Shown: positions 25,985 through 34,976 of the stretch, in pieces
Layout of the letters: the number at the start of each line of letters is the position of its first letter
How positions within the stretch are numbered: the first letter of the stretch is position 1
NCBI RefSeq assembly: GCF_000938255.1
Contig: NZ_JYMR01000004.1
Span: 186,001-250,000, forward strand
Origin: Bradyrhizobium sp. LTSP849
GTDB taxonomy: Bacteria; Pseudomonadota; Alphaproteobacteria; Rhizobiales; Xanthobacteraceae
Length of the DNA stretch: 64,000 bases
Direction: 5' to 3'
Notes under the pieces: generated by a model
Told to the model about the DNA's origin: nothing
What the model saw: only the letters and a program-made list of their open reading frames with translations
The model's database searches: none
Translations under genes and position numbers: made by a program

Positions 25985-26689
25985 ATGTCAAGCAGAATGA
26001 AAACGGCGCCCCGCGCCGCCTCGGAACAGACCAGGGACCAGATCAAGATGGCGGCGCAAATGCTGTTCGCGCGCCATGGCATCGACGCCGTGACGGTTCA
26101 GCAGATTGTCGATGCCGCCGGACAGCGGAACAACGCCGCGCTGTACTATCACTTCCGAACAAAGGAAGAGCTGATTCGGCAGATGGTGGTCGATGGAGCC
26201 GCCGTGCTCGACGCCCGACGGCGCGAAATGCTCGACGACATGGAAAAGCGCGGCGGCCCGGCGAGCATTCGCGAGGTGATGCTGGTCCTGTTCATGCCGG
26301 TCATCGAGCTCGGCGAGCACGAGCGATGGCGCGGCTATATCCGATTTATCTCACACCTCCGGGCATCCGACCCCAAGGCGCTCCGCGATGCGCTGAGCAA
26401 CCGATGGAACGCCGGCTATGTCGAGTGCGTCAATCATCTGAAGCGGATGTTGCCCGGACCCGCGGCCATCGTTGAACAGCGCCTTTCGATGTTGGCGATC
26501 TATTCCAACGCGGTTCTCTCTGCGCAGGAAGCCGCGCGGGAGTCACGGAACACCAAGAGCAGTCGTCTGTGGGGCCAGCCCTTCACCATCGAGAACATCC
26601 TCGACATGCTGGAGGCTGCGATCACCTGCCCGCCTTCGCAGGCCACCTTGCGGATCGGCATGTCAGAGACGTCAGCTGGGCGGCAATAG
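25985..26689 (+). CDS. TetR family transcriptional regulator
   Basis: 234 residues. The DNA-binding domain spans about residues 14-62 (DQIKMAAQMLFARHGIDAV ... IVDAAGQRNNAALYYHFRTKEEL). The Q-R-N-N-A-A-L-Y-Y-H-F recognition helix resembles regulators of monooxygenase and short-chain alcohol degradation genes. Divergent from the monooxygenase-esterase gene, with a shared 63-bp promoter region; it is probably its repressor. Confidence 0.9.
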   Translation: MSSRMKTAPRAASEQTRDQIKMAAQMLFARHGIDAVTVQQIVDAAGQRNNAALYYHFRTKEELIRQMVVDGAAVLDARRREMLDDMEKRGGPASIREVMLVLFMPVIELGEHERWRGYIRFISHLRASDPKALRDALSNRWNAGYVECVNHLKRMLPGPAAIVEQRLSMLAIYSNAVLSAQEAARESRNTKSSRLWGQPFTIENILDMLEAAITCPPSQATLRIGMSETSAGRQ

Positions 26690-26853
26690 TATCCGGGATG
26701 AGGCGCTGTTCGCTCCGCTTCGCGAGCTATGTCGAGGCGTTTGACGAGGCCCCGGCTTGCCGGTCGCGGGTCGCCAACGACGCCTATCATCGCCTGCTGA
26801 TCGCGTGGCGACCTGCGAGCTCTGGCAGTGACGCCGCGAAGCTACCGCGCGCG

Positions 26854-27315
26854 TCACGACAGCCGCGCGTATGTCGTCGTCATCGTGTAGTCCTTGCGTG
26901 GACCCGACACGACGTGACGCACGACAAAGCGACCGTCGGCCAGGAAGGTGTAGCTCGACTGATAATTGTCGAGATTGCAGAGATGGCCCGCGCTTCCGCT
27001 CAGCTCACCTCCAAAGGATGCAGACAATGAAATCGAGTGGAATAGCCGCCGCGGATTTTCCTTGAAGAAGACCTCGAATCCCCCGTTGCTATTGCTGAAG
27101 ATGTACTCGCGCTCCGCCTCTAGCTCGGTGCCGTCCAGGAGCTTCAGATGTCCCTGCTCGCGGTACGCCAGGCCTCCCTCGTTCAATGCTGTGAAGGTCG
27201 CGATGCCCTGCATCGTCGCTTGACCTTCGATAAGTCGGTTGAACGACCAGGAGCCGATCAGCTTTTCCGTCACCTCCGAGGCGTCACCCCAGCCATCGAT
27301 CGCGGTTTCGTTCAT
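26854..27315 (-). CDS. DUF6314-type protein
   Basis: 153 residues. The order GSWSFNR ... GIATFT ... GLAYREQGHLKL ... HLCNLDNY ... GPRKDYTMTTTYAR follows the DUF6314 pattern, a small lipocalin-like beta-barrel with conserved H-x-C-x-x-D-x-Y and GPRKDY motifs. No signal peptide. The function is unknown. It stands alone and is convergent with the TetR gene. Confidence 0.75.
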   Translation of the reverse strand: MNETAIDGWGDASEVTEKLIGSWSFNRLIEGQATMQGIATFTALNEGGLAYREQGHLKLLDGTELEAEREYIFSNSNGGFEVFFKENPRRLFHSISLSASFGGELSGSAGHLCNLDNYQSSYTFLADGRFVVRHVVSGPRKDYTMTTTYARLS

Positions 27316-27430
27316 ATCTTTGGACCTACGCGTTCACCGGCCGGTTCGGCTTCTAAAGCCGGGGCGTTCGACTTCACCGAGCCGATGCCTATATCCTATC
27401 GGCAACGCGTGTCGATGTAGCGAGCATGTG

Positions 27431-27664
27431 ATGGCCAGGAGACGCACGACGGAGACGGACACCGACGACCTCCCCCGCTATTTCGTCTGGGTCCGGGGTC
27501 TCGAGGGGCCCGAGCCGCAGAAATGGGTGGCGATAGATTTCGGCGTCGGTGACTGGAAGCGGCCGCTTGTGCTGGCGTGGCTGGAGCTGCCGGAGGACGA
27601 GCGACGCCTGCCGCTGTCGATGCTGGCCGGGCGTTATCCGCCGCCGAGGGTCGAGATTTCGTAG
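27431..27664 (+). CDS. Small hypothetical protein ending in a repeat element
   Basis: 77 residues, charged, with YFVWVRGLEGPEPQKWVAIDFG and PLVLAWLELPEDERR, which read like a folded small protein. No family is recognised. No clear ribosome-binding site. The stop codon TAG is part of the palindromic repeat that starts at 27661, so the C-terminus may have been reset by that element. Confidence 0.45.
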   Translation: MARRRTTETDTDDLPRYFVWVRGLEGPEPQKWVAIDFGVGDWKRPLVLAWLELPEDERRLPLSMLAGRYPPPRVEIS

Positions 27665-27777
27665 GGTGGGTTAGCGAAGCGTAACCCACCACTGTCTGTC
27701 TCCACGGGGGCAGAAGAGCTGGGTTACGCGCCCAGCCTTCGCTTTTCGAGCTTCGGCAGGCCGCTAACCCACCCTAC
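27661..27777. repeat. Palindromic intergenic repeat, type C
   Basis: Perfect 16-bp terminal inverted repeats: 27661-27676 (starting GTAGGGTGGG) and 27762-27777. Inner parts contain further symmetric copies of GGGTTA/TAACCC (TAGCGAAGCGTAACCCACC, GGGTTACGCGC). The motif of a GGTGGGTTA hairpin with GCGAAGCG is widespread as an extragenic palindrome in proteobacteria. It sits between the 77-residue ORF and the AraC gene and could act as a bidirectional terminator. Confidence 0.75.
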
Positions 27778-27791
27778 GCAGCATCAATCCC

Positions 27792-28751
27792 TCACTTCCC
27801 CCGTGCCGCGGTCGGCGTCAGGCCGTAGCGGCGGCGAAAGCAGCGGTTGAAATAGGAGAGATCGTTGAAGCCGCAGGCGAACGCGATATCGCTGATGCGG
27901 CCTACGCGATGGGCGAGCAGGTCGGCGGCCTTGCGCAAGCGCAATTCGGTCAGGCGGGTGGTGAAGCTGGCGCCGGCTTCGAACAAGAGCTCATTGACGT
28001 AACGCTCCGAGAGACCGGCGCCGGCCGCGAGCTTCTGCGCGGAAAAATCCGGTTCGTGGAAACGCGCCTCCAGGATCGTCAGCACGGCTTTCAGCCGCAC
28101 CGCGCGCAGGCCCCGGCGGCGCGCCGAGGCCGCGACGTCGCTACGCGCGCCGAGGCCAATCGCGGCGAGATCGAGCAGGTGGGCGGCGATCGCCATGCCG
28201 GCTTCGTCGGCGGCAGTGGGATGGCGAAGCAGGAGATCGCTGTAATCCATCGCCAGCGACAGCGCGCCGCCGGGCTCGAGCTCGCGGCCGACGAGATCGT
28301 CCACGTCGGGCACCATCGCCCGCAGCGTGGTGACCGGCAGATGCACGTTGGTGAAGCGCTTGTGGCTGGCGCCGTCGGCTGCGAAGAACGGCTCGTCGAG
28401 CTTCAACAATACCATCGATCCCGGCCGCATTGTGAATTCGCGGCCGCGATGGATCACCTGCGAGGGCCGATCACCAGTGTTGCGCGCGAGGCAATAGCGG
28501 TCGTCGCCGGTCTCAATCACCTGGCGCTTTTCCCGACGCACCGTGATGAAACTGCCGTCGCAGCGGCCCAGCATGGTGGTGCCGATGTGGATCGAATTCA
28601 TCGTCGCGCGAAACGGCACGTCGGCGGCCGGATCGAGCTCACCGGTGTTCGAGAAGTGCTCGAACAGTTCAGCGAACTGGATGAAACGCTGCCGGTCGGA
28701 CAGACCCTGCGGCAGCATGTCGGTCGAGAGCGTCTTCTTGATCACGGGCAT
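27792..28751 (-). CDS. AraC family transcriptional regulator
   Basis: 319 residues. The C-terminal domain carries two helix-turn-helix units: FSAQKLAAGAGLSERYVNELL and RISDIAFACGFNDLSYFNRCF, ending RRRYGLTPTAAR. The N-terminal 200 residues resemble the AraC-binding-like domain of the AraC_binding_2 type, with TVRREKRQVIETGDD. It sits next to the C repeat and has no obvious target operon. Confidence 0.9.
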   Translation of the reverse strand: MPVIKKTLSTDMLPQGLSDRQRFIQFAELFEHFSNTGELDPAADVPFRATMNSIHIGTTMLGRCDGSFITVRREKRQVIETGDDRYCLARNTGDRPSQVIHRGREFTMRPGSMVLLKLDEPFFAADGASHKRFTNVHLPVTTLRAMVPDVDDLVGRELEPGGALSLAMDYSDLLLRHPTAADEAGMAIAAHLLDLAAIGLGARSDVAASARRRGLRAVRLKAVLTILEARFHEPDFSAQKLAAGAGLSERYVNELLFEAGASFTTRLTELRLRKAADLLAHRVGRISDIAFACGFNDLSYFNRCFRRRYGLTPTAARGK

Positions 28752-29044
28752 CGATACGGACTTCCAGGAAAGACTTTTTCGAAAAAAACGCGCGCGAAAT
28801 GGCCGAGCCTCGCAGACCGGGGATGAACCTGCGCTGAAGGTCGGCGGTCACAGGCTACCAGCACGGCGACCTGATTCAAGCAGCGCCGGTCAGTCCAAGC
28901 CGGCGCGCGGCCGGCGCCGGATAGTCCAAGACGGGCGGCCCGCCCTCATCCTATTCAGGCCGCGGATGCGACATCCCGCCACACGCGAATCGCGTCCGGG
29001 CAACCGGGCGGCCCCAGCCGACGCCCGCTGGAGGAGACAACGAC

Positions 29045-29287
29045 ATGCGAACCTCTCTACCCCGCAGCCTCGTGCTCGGCGGCGCCATCGCAAGCAGCCT
29101 CTGCATCGGCTATGCGCTCGGCGCACAGCCGCACATGGACGAAGCCGTCGCAATCCTGCAATCGGCGCGCGCCGAACTCGCCAAGGCCGAGCCTAACAAG
29201 GGCGGCCATCGCGAAAGGGCGTTGGGACTGATCGACCAGGCGATCGCCGAAGTGCGCGCCGGCATCGCCTTCGCCGCTACCCACTGA
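29045..29287 (+). CDS. Small exported protein of unknown function
   Basis: 80 residues with a signal-like N-terminus (RSLVLGGAIASSLCIGYALGA). The rest is a single helical stretch (AVAILQSARAELAKAEPNKGGHRERALGLIDQAIAEVRAG). A GGAGGAG ribosome-binding site precedes the ATG. It is 18 bp upstream of the GCG-rich peptide gene, so they are probably co-transcribed. Confidence 0.7.
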   Translation: MRTSLPRSLVLGGAIASSLCIGYALGAQPHMDEAVAILQSARAELAKAEPNKGGHRERALGLIDQAIAEVRAGIAFAATH

Positions 29288-29305
29288 CATCCAGGAGGAC
29301 AACGC

Positions 29306-29557
29306 ATGATACGGACCATTTTTGCCGCGGCGCTCGCGCTCGGCGCGATCGCGGGCTCTGCCCAAGCCATGCCGCTGGCGCCGTTCGGCGCGCAGGGCAA
29401 TGGCGATGTCATCGCAATTGCCGGCGGCTGCGGCGCCGGCTGGCACCGCGGCCCCAATGGCGGCTGCCTGAAGAACTTCGCGGATCCCGCCGCGCATGCC
29501 TGCCCGCGCGGCTATCACATCGGCCCCGGCGGCGCCTGCCGCGGCAACGGCCGGTAA
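29306..29557 (+). CDS. Small secreted Cys/Gly-rich protein (GCG_CRPN type)
   Basis: 83 residues. A signal peptide (FAAALALGAIAGSAQA) is followed by GGCGAGWHRGPNGGC and CPRGYHIGPGGACRG. The GCGxGWHRGPxGGC start is the GCG_CRPN prefix domain seen in many rhizobial small secreted proteins. The function is unknown. GGAGGA precedes the ATG. Confidence 0.78.
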   Translation: MIRTIFAAALALGAIAGSAQAMPLAPFGAQGNGDVIAIAGGCGAGWHRGPNGGCLKNFADPAAHACPRGYHIGPGGACRGNGR

Positions 29558-29627
29558 GGATTGAGCCACGCGACCTCTCTGCGCTGTTGCACAGCGTCAC
29601 GAGCGGCCGCTTCACAAAACATGTCAT

Positions 29628-29679
29628 GCCCGGGCAAAAGCGCGAAGCGCGTCTTCGCGCCAGATGTCCCGGGCTTTTT
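29628..29679 (+). terminator. Palindromic repeat / probable terminator, type E
   Basis: Nested inverted repeat: GCCCGGG (29628-29634) with CCCGGGC (29668-29674), and GCGCGAAG (29640-29647) with CTTCGCGC (29653-29660), followed by TTTTT. It lies 70 bp after the small secreted protein gene. The run of T after the stem suits a Rho-independent terminator; the sequence also looks like a recurring extragenic palindrome. Confidence 0.55.
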
Positions 29680-29850
29680 CTTCCTTCATTCCGCGGCGAG
29701 CCGCCACGGCGAGGCACCGCAATCGCACTTGCTACCTCGGCGGGTTTGTGCACAGAATGCACTCACATTTTAATTACGCAAACCATTGATTGAATTCGGG
29801 CGCCGCCCGATCCGGAATCGGACGCGCTCCCGCAATTGCCGGAGGGGCTC

Positions 29851-32553
29851 ATGTCGCACCACGACGTGGAAGATCGTGCCGTTCATTCCGCTCAAGACGA
29901 CGCGCGCAACCAGGCCAATGCCGGCGCCAGTCAGGCGAAGCGCAAGCTGGTGTTGTTCGCGGACGGAACGGGCAACGCGTTCACGACCCAGGAATCCAGC
30001 GTCTGGCGCCTCTACGAGGCGTTGGACCATACCCAGCCAGATCAGATCGCGCACTACATCAAGGGCGTCGGCACCGCCGGCTGGGCGCCGTTTGCGGCCA
30101 TCGACGGCGCCACCGGCATTGGCGTGCCTTCCAACGTCCGCAAGCTCTATCGCTTCCTGTGCTGGAACTGGCGCGAGGGCGACGAGATCTACATCTTCGG
30201 CTTCAGCCGTGGCGCCTTCACCGCGCGCACGCTGGCAGCCTTGATCGCGAGCCAGGGCCTGGTGCCTGCGGTGATCGGCGACACCCCGGTGTCGCATGCG
30301 GAGATGGAGCGCAACGTCATGTCCGCCTGGCGGGAATACCGCAGCGACACCGTGCCGATGAAGAAGAGCCTGCCGACGATCTGGATCGCACGTTTCATCC
30401 GCGACGTCCTGCTCCATCTCTATCATTCGATCTGCGGACACCGCTCCTACGCCGATGTCCGTGCGGCAATGAACGGCCGCAAGGACGTCAACATCGAATT
30501 TCTCGGGCTGTTCGACACGGTCGAGGCCTTTGGCGTTCCAGTCGAGGAGCTGCGCGTCGCGATCGACTGGGCGATCTGGCCGATCTCGTTCCGCAATCAC
30601 CGGCCCTCGCACAAGGCGAAGCACATCTGTCACGCGCTCGCGCTCGACGACGAGCGCACCACCTTCCATCCGCTGCGGATCGATCAGAGCCACCTGGCGC
30701 CCGACCAGACCGTCAAGGAGGTGTGGTTTGCCGGCGTCCATTCCGACATCGGCGGCGGCTATCCGGATTGCACATTGTCCTTCGTGCCGCTGGTCTGGAT
30801 GGTCGATCAACTCGCCGGCAGGCTCCGCTTCCAGAGCGGCACCATCCAGCACTTCGAGGACTATCAATCGGCGATCGGGCCAAGGCATGATTCACGCAGT
30901 GGCGCGGCGGTGCTGTACCGCTACGGCCCGCGTCCGGTCCTGCCAGGCGCGGCGAATGGCGGCGCGCCTGTGGTGCATTTCGCCGTGGTCGAGCGCATGC
31001 TGCACGGCTGCGACGACTATGCGCCGATCATGCTTCCGGCCGACGCCCGGGTGCTGATGCCGAATGGCGACGAGCTCGACCTCACCGACGAGGGAACTCG
31101 CGAGACGATGAAGACGGCCTATCTGGCGAAGGCCAGGGGACCGCGACGGCTAAAGGAGGCCGACGCCTTCACCGCGATGAGCATGCCGGACGCCGCGATG
31201 GCCTCGCTCACGCGCGACACAGTGTGGTGGCGACGCGTCGCCTATTTCTCGCTGCTGTTCATGGTCGGCGTGATCGCCGTCTGGCCCTTGATCGCGTATC
31301 CGCTGGTGCAATGGTCCAAGCAGCCGGTGGGCCACCAGGGGATCTCCATCATCGCCAACATCGACTGGGTGTTTGGCGCCGTGGTGGCTCCGCTCGCCAA
31401 TCTCATCAGGGACGTGCTGCCGTCCTATGCCGCGCCCTGGCTCAACATCGCGATTTACTATCCTTTCCTGACCTCGATCGTGGTCGCACTGACCTGGTGG
31501 GTCTGGAACAAGAACTCGGAGCTGCGCGACACCATCCAGGAGCGGGCGCGTCTCGCCTGGAATACGCCGCGCCGCAAGGCGAGCCGCAGTCACATCGACG
31601 AGCCGGGCCCGCTCCTGAAGTTCGGCCACTGGATGCGGATGCATGCCGGACCGACAGGCCGGGTCATCACCAAAGGGCTGGTGCCAGCGGTTTTCCTGTT
31701 TGCGGTCTTCGGCTCGACGGCGCTCGTGCTGTCGAACAGCCTGTTCACCGGACGCGTTGCGCTCGGAAAGGTCTGCATGACGAGCCAGGATCCCGCCCCA
31801 CCTCAGATCGGCACGCCAGTACGCGACGAGCCGACCGACGCAACGACGCTGTTCGATACCAAGGCCTTCTGCTGGTGGAGCGGGCTCGCCGTCGAGAAGG
31901 GCCGCAAATACCGCGTCTTTGTCGAGGTCAAGGACCCCTGGTTCGACCGCACCACCATGAGTGGAGCGAACGGCTTCCAGACGCACGGGCTGCGCCACTA
32001 CGTCGCTTTGCCCGAGTTGCGTCTGTACGCGGCAAACTGGTTCCAGCCAGTGGTTCGCATCGGAACGAAAGGAATGAATGATCTGCCGTTGCAGGCCGTC
32101 AACGTGATCCCGGCTGACGCTTTGCCGCGTCGGACGAAGCCGACGATTCCTGCCGAGGACGATGTTGAAGGACAGGATCAATACCCAGTCAGCCTCGACG
32201 ACATCGACCAGTTCAAGGGCGGGCTGAAAACCCTCGGCAATTTCGAGCCAATCCCGCAGGCCATGCTCGATGATGCAGGACAGGTCTGGAAAAAGGAAGG
32301 GCTGACTGATCGCGTCGTCGCCGAGTTCGTCGCGCCCGACTCCGGCGAGCTGTTCTTCTACGTCAACGATGCGGTGCAGATCTTCCCGCAGCTCATGCCG
32401 GAATCGATGGTCCCGTCGTGGCTCCAGGTCCTCCAGGGACCGCCGGATCTGTACTACCACAACAACACCGGCACGGCGAAGATCACGGTGCAGCGGCTGC
32501 CCGCACCGCCGCTGCCCTCGGCGAAGACGGCGTCGCCGCTGGCGAGCAAGTAG
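29851..32553 (+). CDS. DUF2235 (T6SS-phospholipase-like) hydrolase with membrane segments
   Basis: 900 residues. Residues 31-330 form a DUF2235 alpha/beta hydrolase domain: LVLFADGTGNAF at the start, GFSRGAFTAR (117-126, Ser119), and VWFAGVHSDIGGGYPD with the catalytic Asp/His region. Three hydrophobic segments lie near residues 460, 527 and 609, and about 290 further residues follow. DUF2235 is related to Tle1-type phospholipases, but no VgrG, PAAR or immunity gene is nearby and the membrane segments are unlike secreted effectors, so a housekeeping role is more likely. The ATG at 29851 follows GGAGGGG. It is convergent with the PQQ-propeller gene. Confidence 0.8.
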   Translation: MSHHDVEDRAVHSAQDDARNQANAGASQAKRKLVLFADGTGNAFTTQESSVWRLYEALDHTQPDQIAHYIKGVGTAGWAPFAAIDGATGIGVPSNVRKLYRFLCWNWREGDEIYIFGFSRGAFTARTLAALIASQGLVPAVIGDTPVSHAEMERNVMSAWREYRSDTVPMKKSLPTIWIARFIRDVLLHLYHSICGHRSYADVRAAMNGRKDVNIEFLGLFDTVEAFGVPVEELRVAIDWAIWPISFRNHRPSHKAKHICHALALDDERTTFHPLRIDQSHLAPDQTVKEVWFAGVHSDIGGGYPDCTLSFVPLVWMVDQLAGRLRFQSGTIQHFEDYQSAIGPRHDSRSGAAVLYRYGPRPVLPGAANGGAPVVHFAVVERMLHGCDDYAPIMLPADARVLMPNGDELDLTDEGTRETMKTAYLAKARGPRRLKEADAFTAMSMPDAAMASLTRDTVWWRRVAYFSLLFMVGVIAVWPLIAYPLVQWSKQPVGHQGISIIANIDWVFGAVVAPLANLIRDVLPSYAAPWLNIAIYYPFLTSIVVALTWWVWNKNSELRDTIQERARLAWNTPRRKASRSHIDEPGPLLKFGHWMRMHAGPTGRVITKGLVPAVFLFAVFGSTALVLSNSLFTGRVALGKVCMTSQDPAPPQIGTPVRDEPTDATTLFDTKAFCWWSGLAVEKGRKYRVFVEVKDPWFDRTTMSGANGFQTHGLRHYVALPELRLYAANWFQPVVRIGTKGMNDLPLQAVNVIPADALPRRTKPTIPAEDDVEGQDQYPVSLDDIDQFKGGLKTLGNFEPIPQAMLDDAGQVWKKEGLTDRVVAEFVAPDSGELFFYVNDAVQIFPQLMPESMVPSWLQVLQGPPDLYYHNNTGTAKITVQRLPAPPLPSAKTASPLASK

Positions 32554-32607
32554 CGTCGCACCACCTCGCGATGCGCCTGCGGTCGGCATAAGCCGGTCGC
32601 GACAAAG

Positions 32608-34497
32608 CTAGTTGGTCAGTCCATAAACATCGAGGCGCCCGTCATAGGTCGGGCGATAGATGCGGCCTTTCCAGATGATCGGGCGATTGAACTTGGGGTG
32701 CGTGAAGGCGTGCTCCGGGCCCCAGTTCTCGCTGTCCCAGATCACCTGGAGCCGCTTCGAGCCATCCGGGTTGGTCGCAAAGTTCTGCACGTCATAGACC
32801 AGGAAGCGGCCGGGGCTGCGCAGCATGTTGCTGTCCTGGTAGGGCACCATTGCCACGATGATGCCGTCCGCGCCGTTGTTGGCGGCGAGCGTGATGCTCC
32901 AGCCGGGCATGCCGCCCGGCGGACGCGGCGATTGCGGCGAGGCGATCTCGTTGGATCCGGCGAGATAGGTCGTGGTCCCGTCGGCCGCGATCGACCAGGC
33001 CCTCAGCGCGCTGTTCTCGCCGCCAACGAAATGCATCGTACCGTGGACGGCGGACGAGAACAGCAGCGGCGTGCCGTGCAGATGCCGCGTTGCGCCACCT
33101 GGAAACAGATTCAATTGCATGGGCGAGGCCGGCGCCGGCGGCACGGCGGGATCGAAGTAAGTATAGAGGATTGGCGGCATGCGCAGCTTGGCATAGTTTG
33201 CGGCGAAATGGCCGGCCGCGAGATCATCCGGCTGCGTGTTGCCGAGCGCATCGGCATTGCCGGTGTAGAGAACGCCATCCTTGCCCGCGGCAAGCACGGC
33301 GTGGGACGAGGCGACGTAGACCGGACCGCCCGATCCAAAATCCTGGTCGCTCCACATCGACTCGTTCATCGCATCCATCTGCTGCGCAACCACTGGCGCG
33401 ATCTGCGCATCCATCGCGTTGGGTCCGGAGGTCACTGCGACATGCGCCATCTCACGCGCATGAATAGGCTTCAGAGCCATTCCCATCCGCCTGGCATGGC
33501 CGATCACCGAAGTCAGTGAGACGTTGGACGGCAGCGCGTGCTCGTCATCATCATCGTCGTGGAGCGCCGCGGCGGCTGTGGCGCCGACGCGGTTGGCATC
33601 GGTCCATGGCGACCACCACGACACCACCTCGAAACGCGCATGTTGCCCCGTGTGCAAGGCCAGCCGCACGATGCTCTCGCCGAAATCGCCATGCTGCGGC
33701 GAGAACGCGCCGTTTCCGGTGATGACGTAGATCGCACCGTCGGGCCCGATCGCGGGACCGGCCCCGCTCTGCCACAGCCCGCCGCCGATGTCGGTGACGG
33801 TGGAGCACCATGCGGCCGCAAGGTGCCAGGCATGGACATCGACCGCGATCAGCCAGCCGCGCGCCGTCTTCGACGTCTCCGCGATCGTGCCGAAGGGAAT
33901 CAGCACATGATTCTGTGTCAGTGTCAGCGCGCTGCGTTGCTTGCGCTCGGCCGAGACGAATTTCTGCACGGTCAGGCCGCCCGGCGGCGTATAAACTGCG
34001 CCCTCGAGGTTCAACAGCCCGTGCACCTTCGAACCGTCGCTGATCCGCAAGCCTGCGAGAAAATGCTGGCCCTTGGCGACACTGCCGTCGTCGCTGATCC
34101 AGGTGCAGGCGTAGAGAATGCCGGCGGCCTCGTCGATCACGGGGGTCGAGAGAATCCCCCAATTGACGTTGGTCAAATGGCCGTCGATCGCGCGCGTTCC
34201 AACGATCGGCCGGCCGAGATTCGTCGCCCAGACCTTCTCGCCGGTCGCCGCATCGAACGCATAGACCCAGTTGCCCATTGTGGCCTGGAATATGAGATCG
34301 CGGGTTTTGCCATCAGGCGTCTGCACGCCGCCAACCGCCAGCGGCTGCGCCTCGAGCCGCGGATCGTCGGGAATCGGAATGCTGAAGAGTTTTGCGATGC
34401 CCTTGGTGCGGACGGCGGTCGCCGTCAGCACCGTCTCGGCATTGTTCGCGCCGGTCCTGGCCTGGTCATAGCTGCGGGTCGTGACGGAGGCGGCCAT
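32608..34497 (-). CDS. PQQ-like beta-propeller protein
   Basis: 629 residues. Blades typical of the PQQ enzyme repeat: NWVYAFDAATGEKVWATNLG, WGILSTPVIDEAAGILYACTW and others near the end (RPIIWKGRIYRPTYDGRLDVYG). No signal peptide and no cytochrome domain are visible, so it is not a standard quinoprotein dehydrogenase. The ATG at 34497 follows GGAG. It starts only 2 bp after the stop of the membrane protein gene at 34500, in a tight unit with the GH13-like gene. A structural or sugar-related role is inferred only from context. Confidence 0.78.
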   Translation of the reverse strand: MAASVTTRSYDQARTGANNAETVLTATAVRTKGIAKLFSIPIPDDPRLEAQPLAVGGVQTPDGKTRDLIFQATMGNWVYAFDAATGEKVWATNLGRPIVGTRAIDGHLTNVNWGILSTPVIDEAAGILYACTWISDDGSVAKGQHFLAGLRISDGSKVHGLLNLEGAVYTPPGGLTVQKFVSAERKQRSALTLTQNHVLIPFGTIAETSKTARGWLIAVDVHAWHLAAAWCSTVTDIGGGLWQSGAGPAIGPDGAIYVITGNGAFSPQHGDFGESIVRLALHTGQHARFEVVSWWSPWTDANRVGATAAAALHDDDDDEHALPSNVSLTSVIGHARRMGMALKPIHAREMAHVAVTSGPNAMDAQIAPVVAQQMDAMNESMWSDQDFGSGGPVYVASSHAVLAAGKDGVLYTGNADALGNTQPDDLAAGHFAANYAKLRMPPILYTYFDPAVPPAPASPMQLNLFPGGATRHLHGTPLLFSSAVHGTMHFVGGENSALRAWSIAADGTTTYLAGSNEIASPQSPRPPGGMPGWSITLAANNGADGIIVAMVPYQDSNMLRSPGRFLVYDVQNFATNPDGSKRLQVIWDSENWGPEHAFTHPKFNRPIIWKGRIYRPTYDGRLDVYGLTN

Positions 34498-34499
34498 GG

Positions 34500-34967
34500 T
34501 CAGGCTCCCCAAACGAGCAGGCTGCCGGCTGCGATCAGGCAAGCCGCCGCAAGCGGTCGCGCGTCACGCAGGCCTGCACGCCACCAGTTCAGCACGATGG
34601 CCCCGCAGGCAAAGCCGAGCCCAGCCATGATCGCGCTCGACAGCGCCGCAAGAACCGGCGCCTCGGGCGTAGGCGACACGACGTTGTCGATCGCCAGCAA
34701 CGGCGGCAGCACATAGAGCCAGCCCGGCGCGTTCAGGAGACGTTGCGCGATCGGATGGCGCACGACCAGCACTGCGCCACACGCCATCAGCAGGACCGCG
34801 GCAATCCCACCCGCGAGCGGCACGCTGACCCCGAGTGCCGAGCCGAGGCCGTCGCAGAGGCCGAACATCAGCGCGAGCGGCAGCACGTGTCGCCCTGGAA
34901 CGATGAATGAGAGCGCAAAGGCAGCAATGAGACTGTCGGCGGACGTCCACAACAGATGCAATGACAT
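34500..34967 (-). CDS. Small membrane protein, possibly MntP-like
   Basis: 155 residues, about five to six hydrophobic segments. The layout SADSLIAAFALSF ... LMFGLCDGLGSALG ... LAIDNVVS with Asp in the helices recalls the MntP/DUF204 cation-efflux fold, but similarity is weak. It lies between the GH13-like and PQQ-propeller genes with 9-bp and 2-bp gaps, so all three are one transcript. Function unknown. Confidence 0.6.
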   Translation of the reverse strand: MSLHLLWTSADSLIAAFALSFIVPGRHVLPLALMFGLCDGLGSALGVSVPLAGGIAAVLLMACGAVLVVRHPIAQRLLNAPGWLYVLPPLLAIDNVVSPTPEAPVLAALSSAIMAGLGFACGAIVLNWWRAGLRDARPLAAACLIAAGSLLVWGA

Positions 34968-34976
34968 GAGACCCTC

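Noticed and set aside
252..26689. Genomic island with integrase or tRNA attachment site
   Set aside because: No integrase, tRNA or direct repeat ends visible in the window, so an island boundary cannot be shown here.
30860..32553. T6SS effector toxin for the DUF2235 protein
   Set aside because: No VgrG, PAAR, Rhs or immunity gene near; three internal membrane segments argue against delivery.
32608..34497. Quinoprotein alcohol or glucose dehydrogenase
   Set aside because: Propeller blades are present but no signal peptide, no cytochrome c domain and no clear disulfide ring or Ca-binding Asp pattern.
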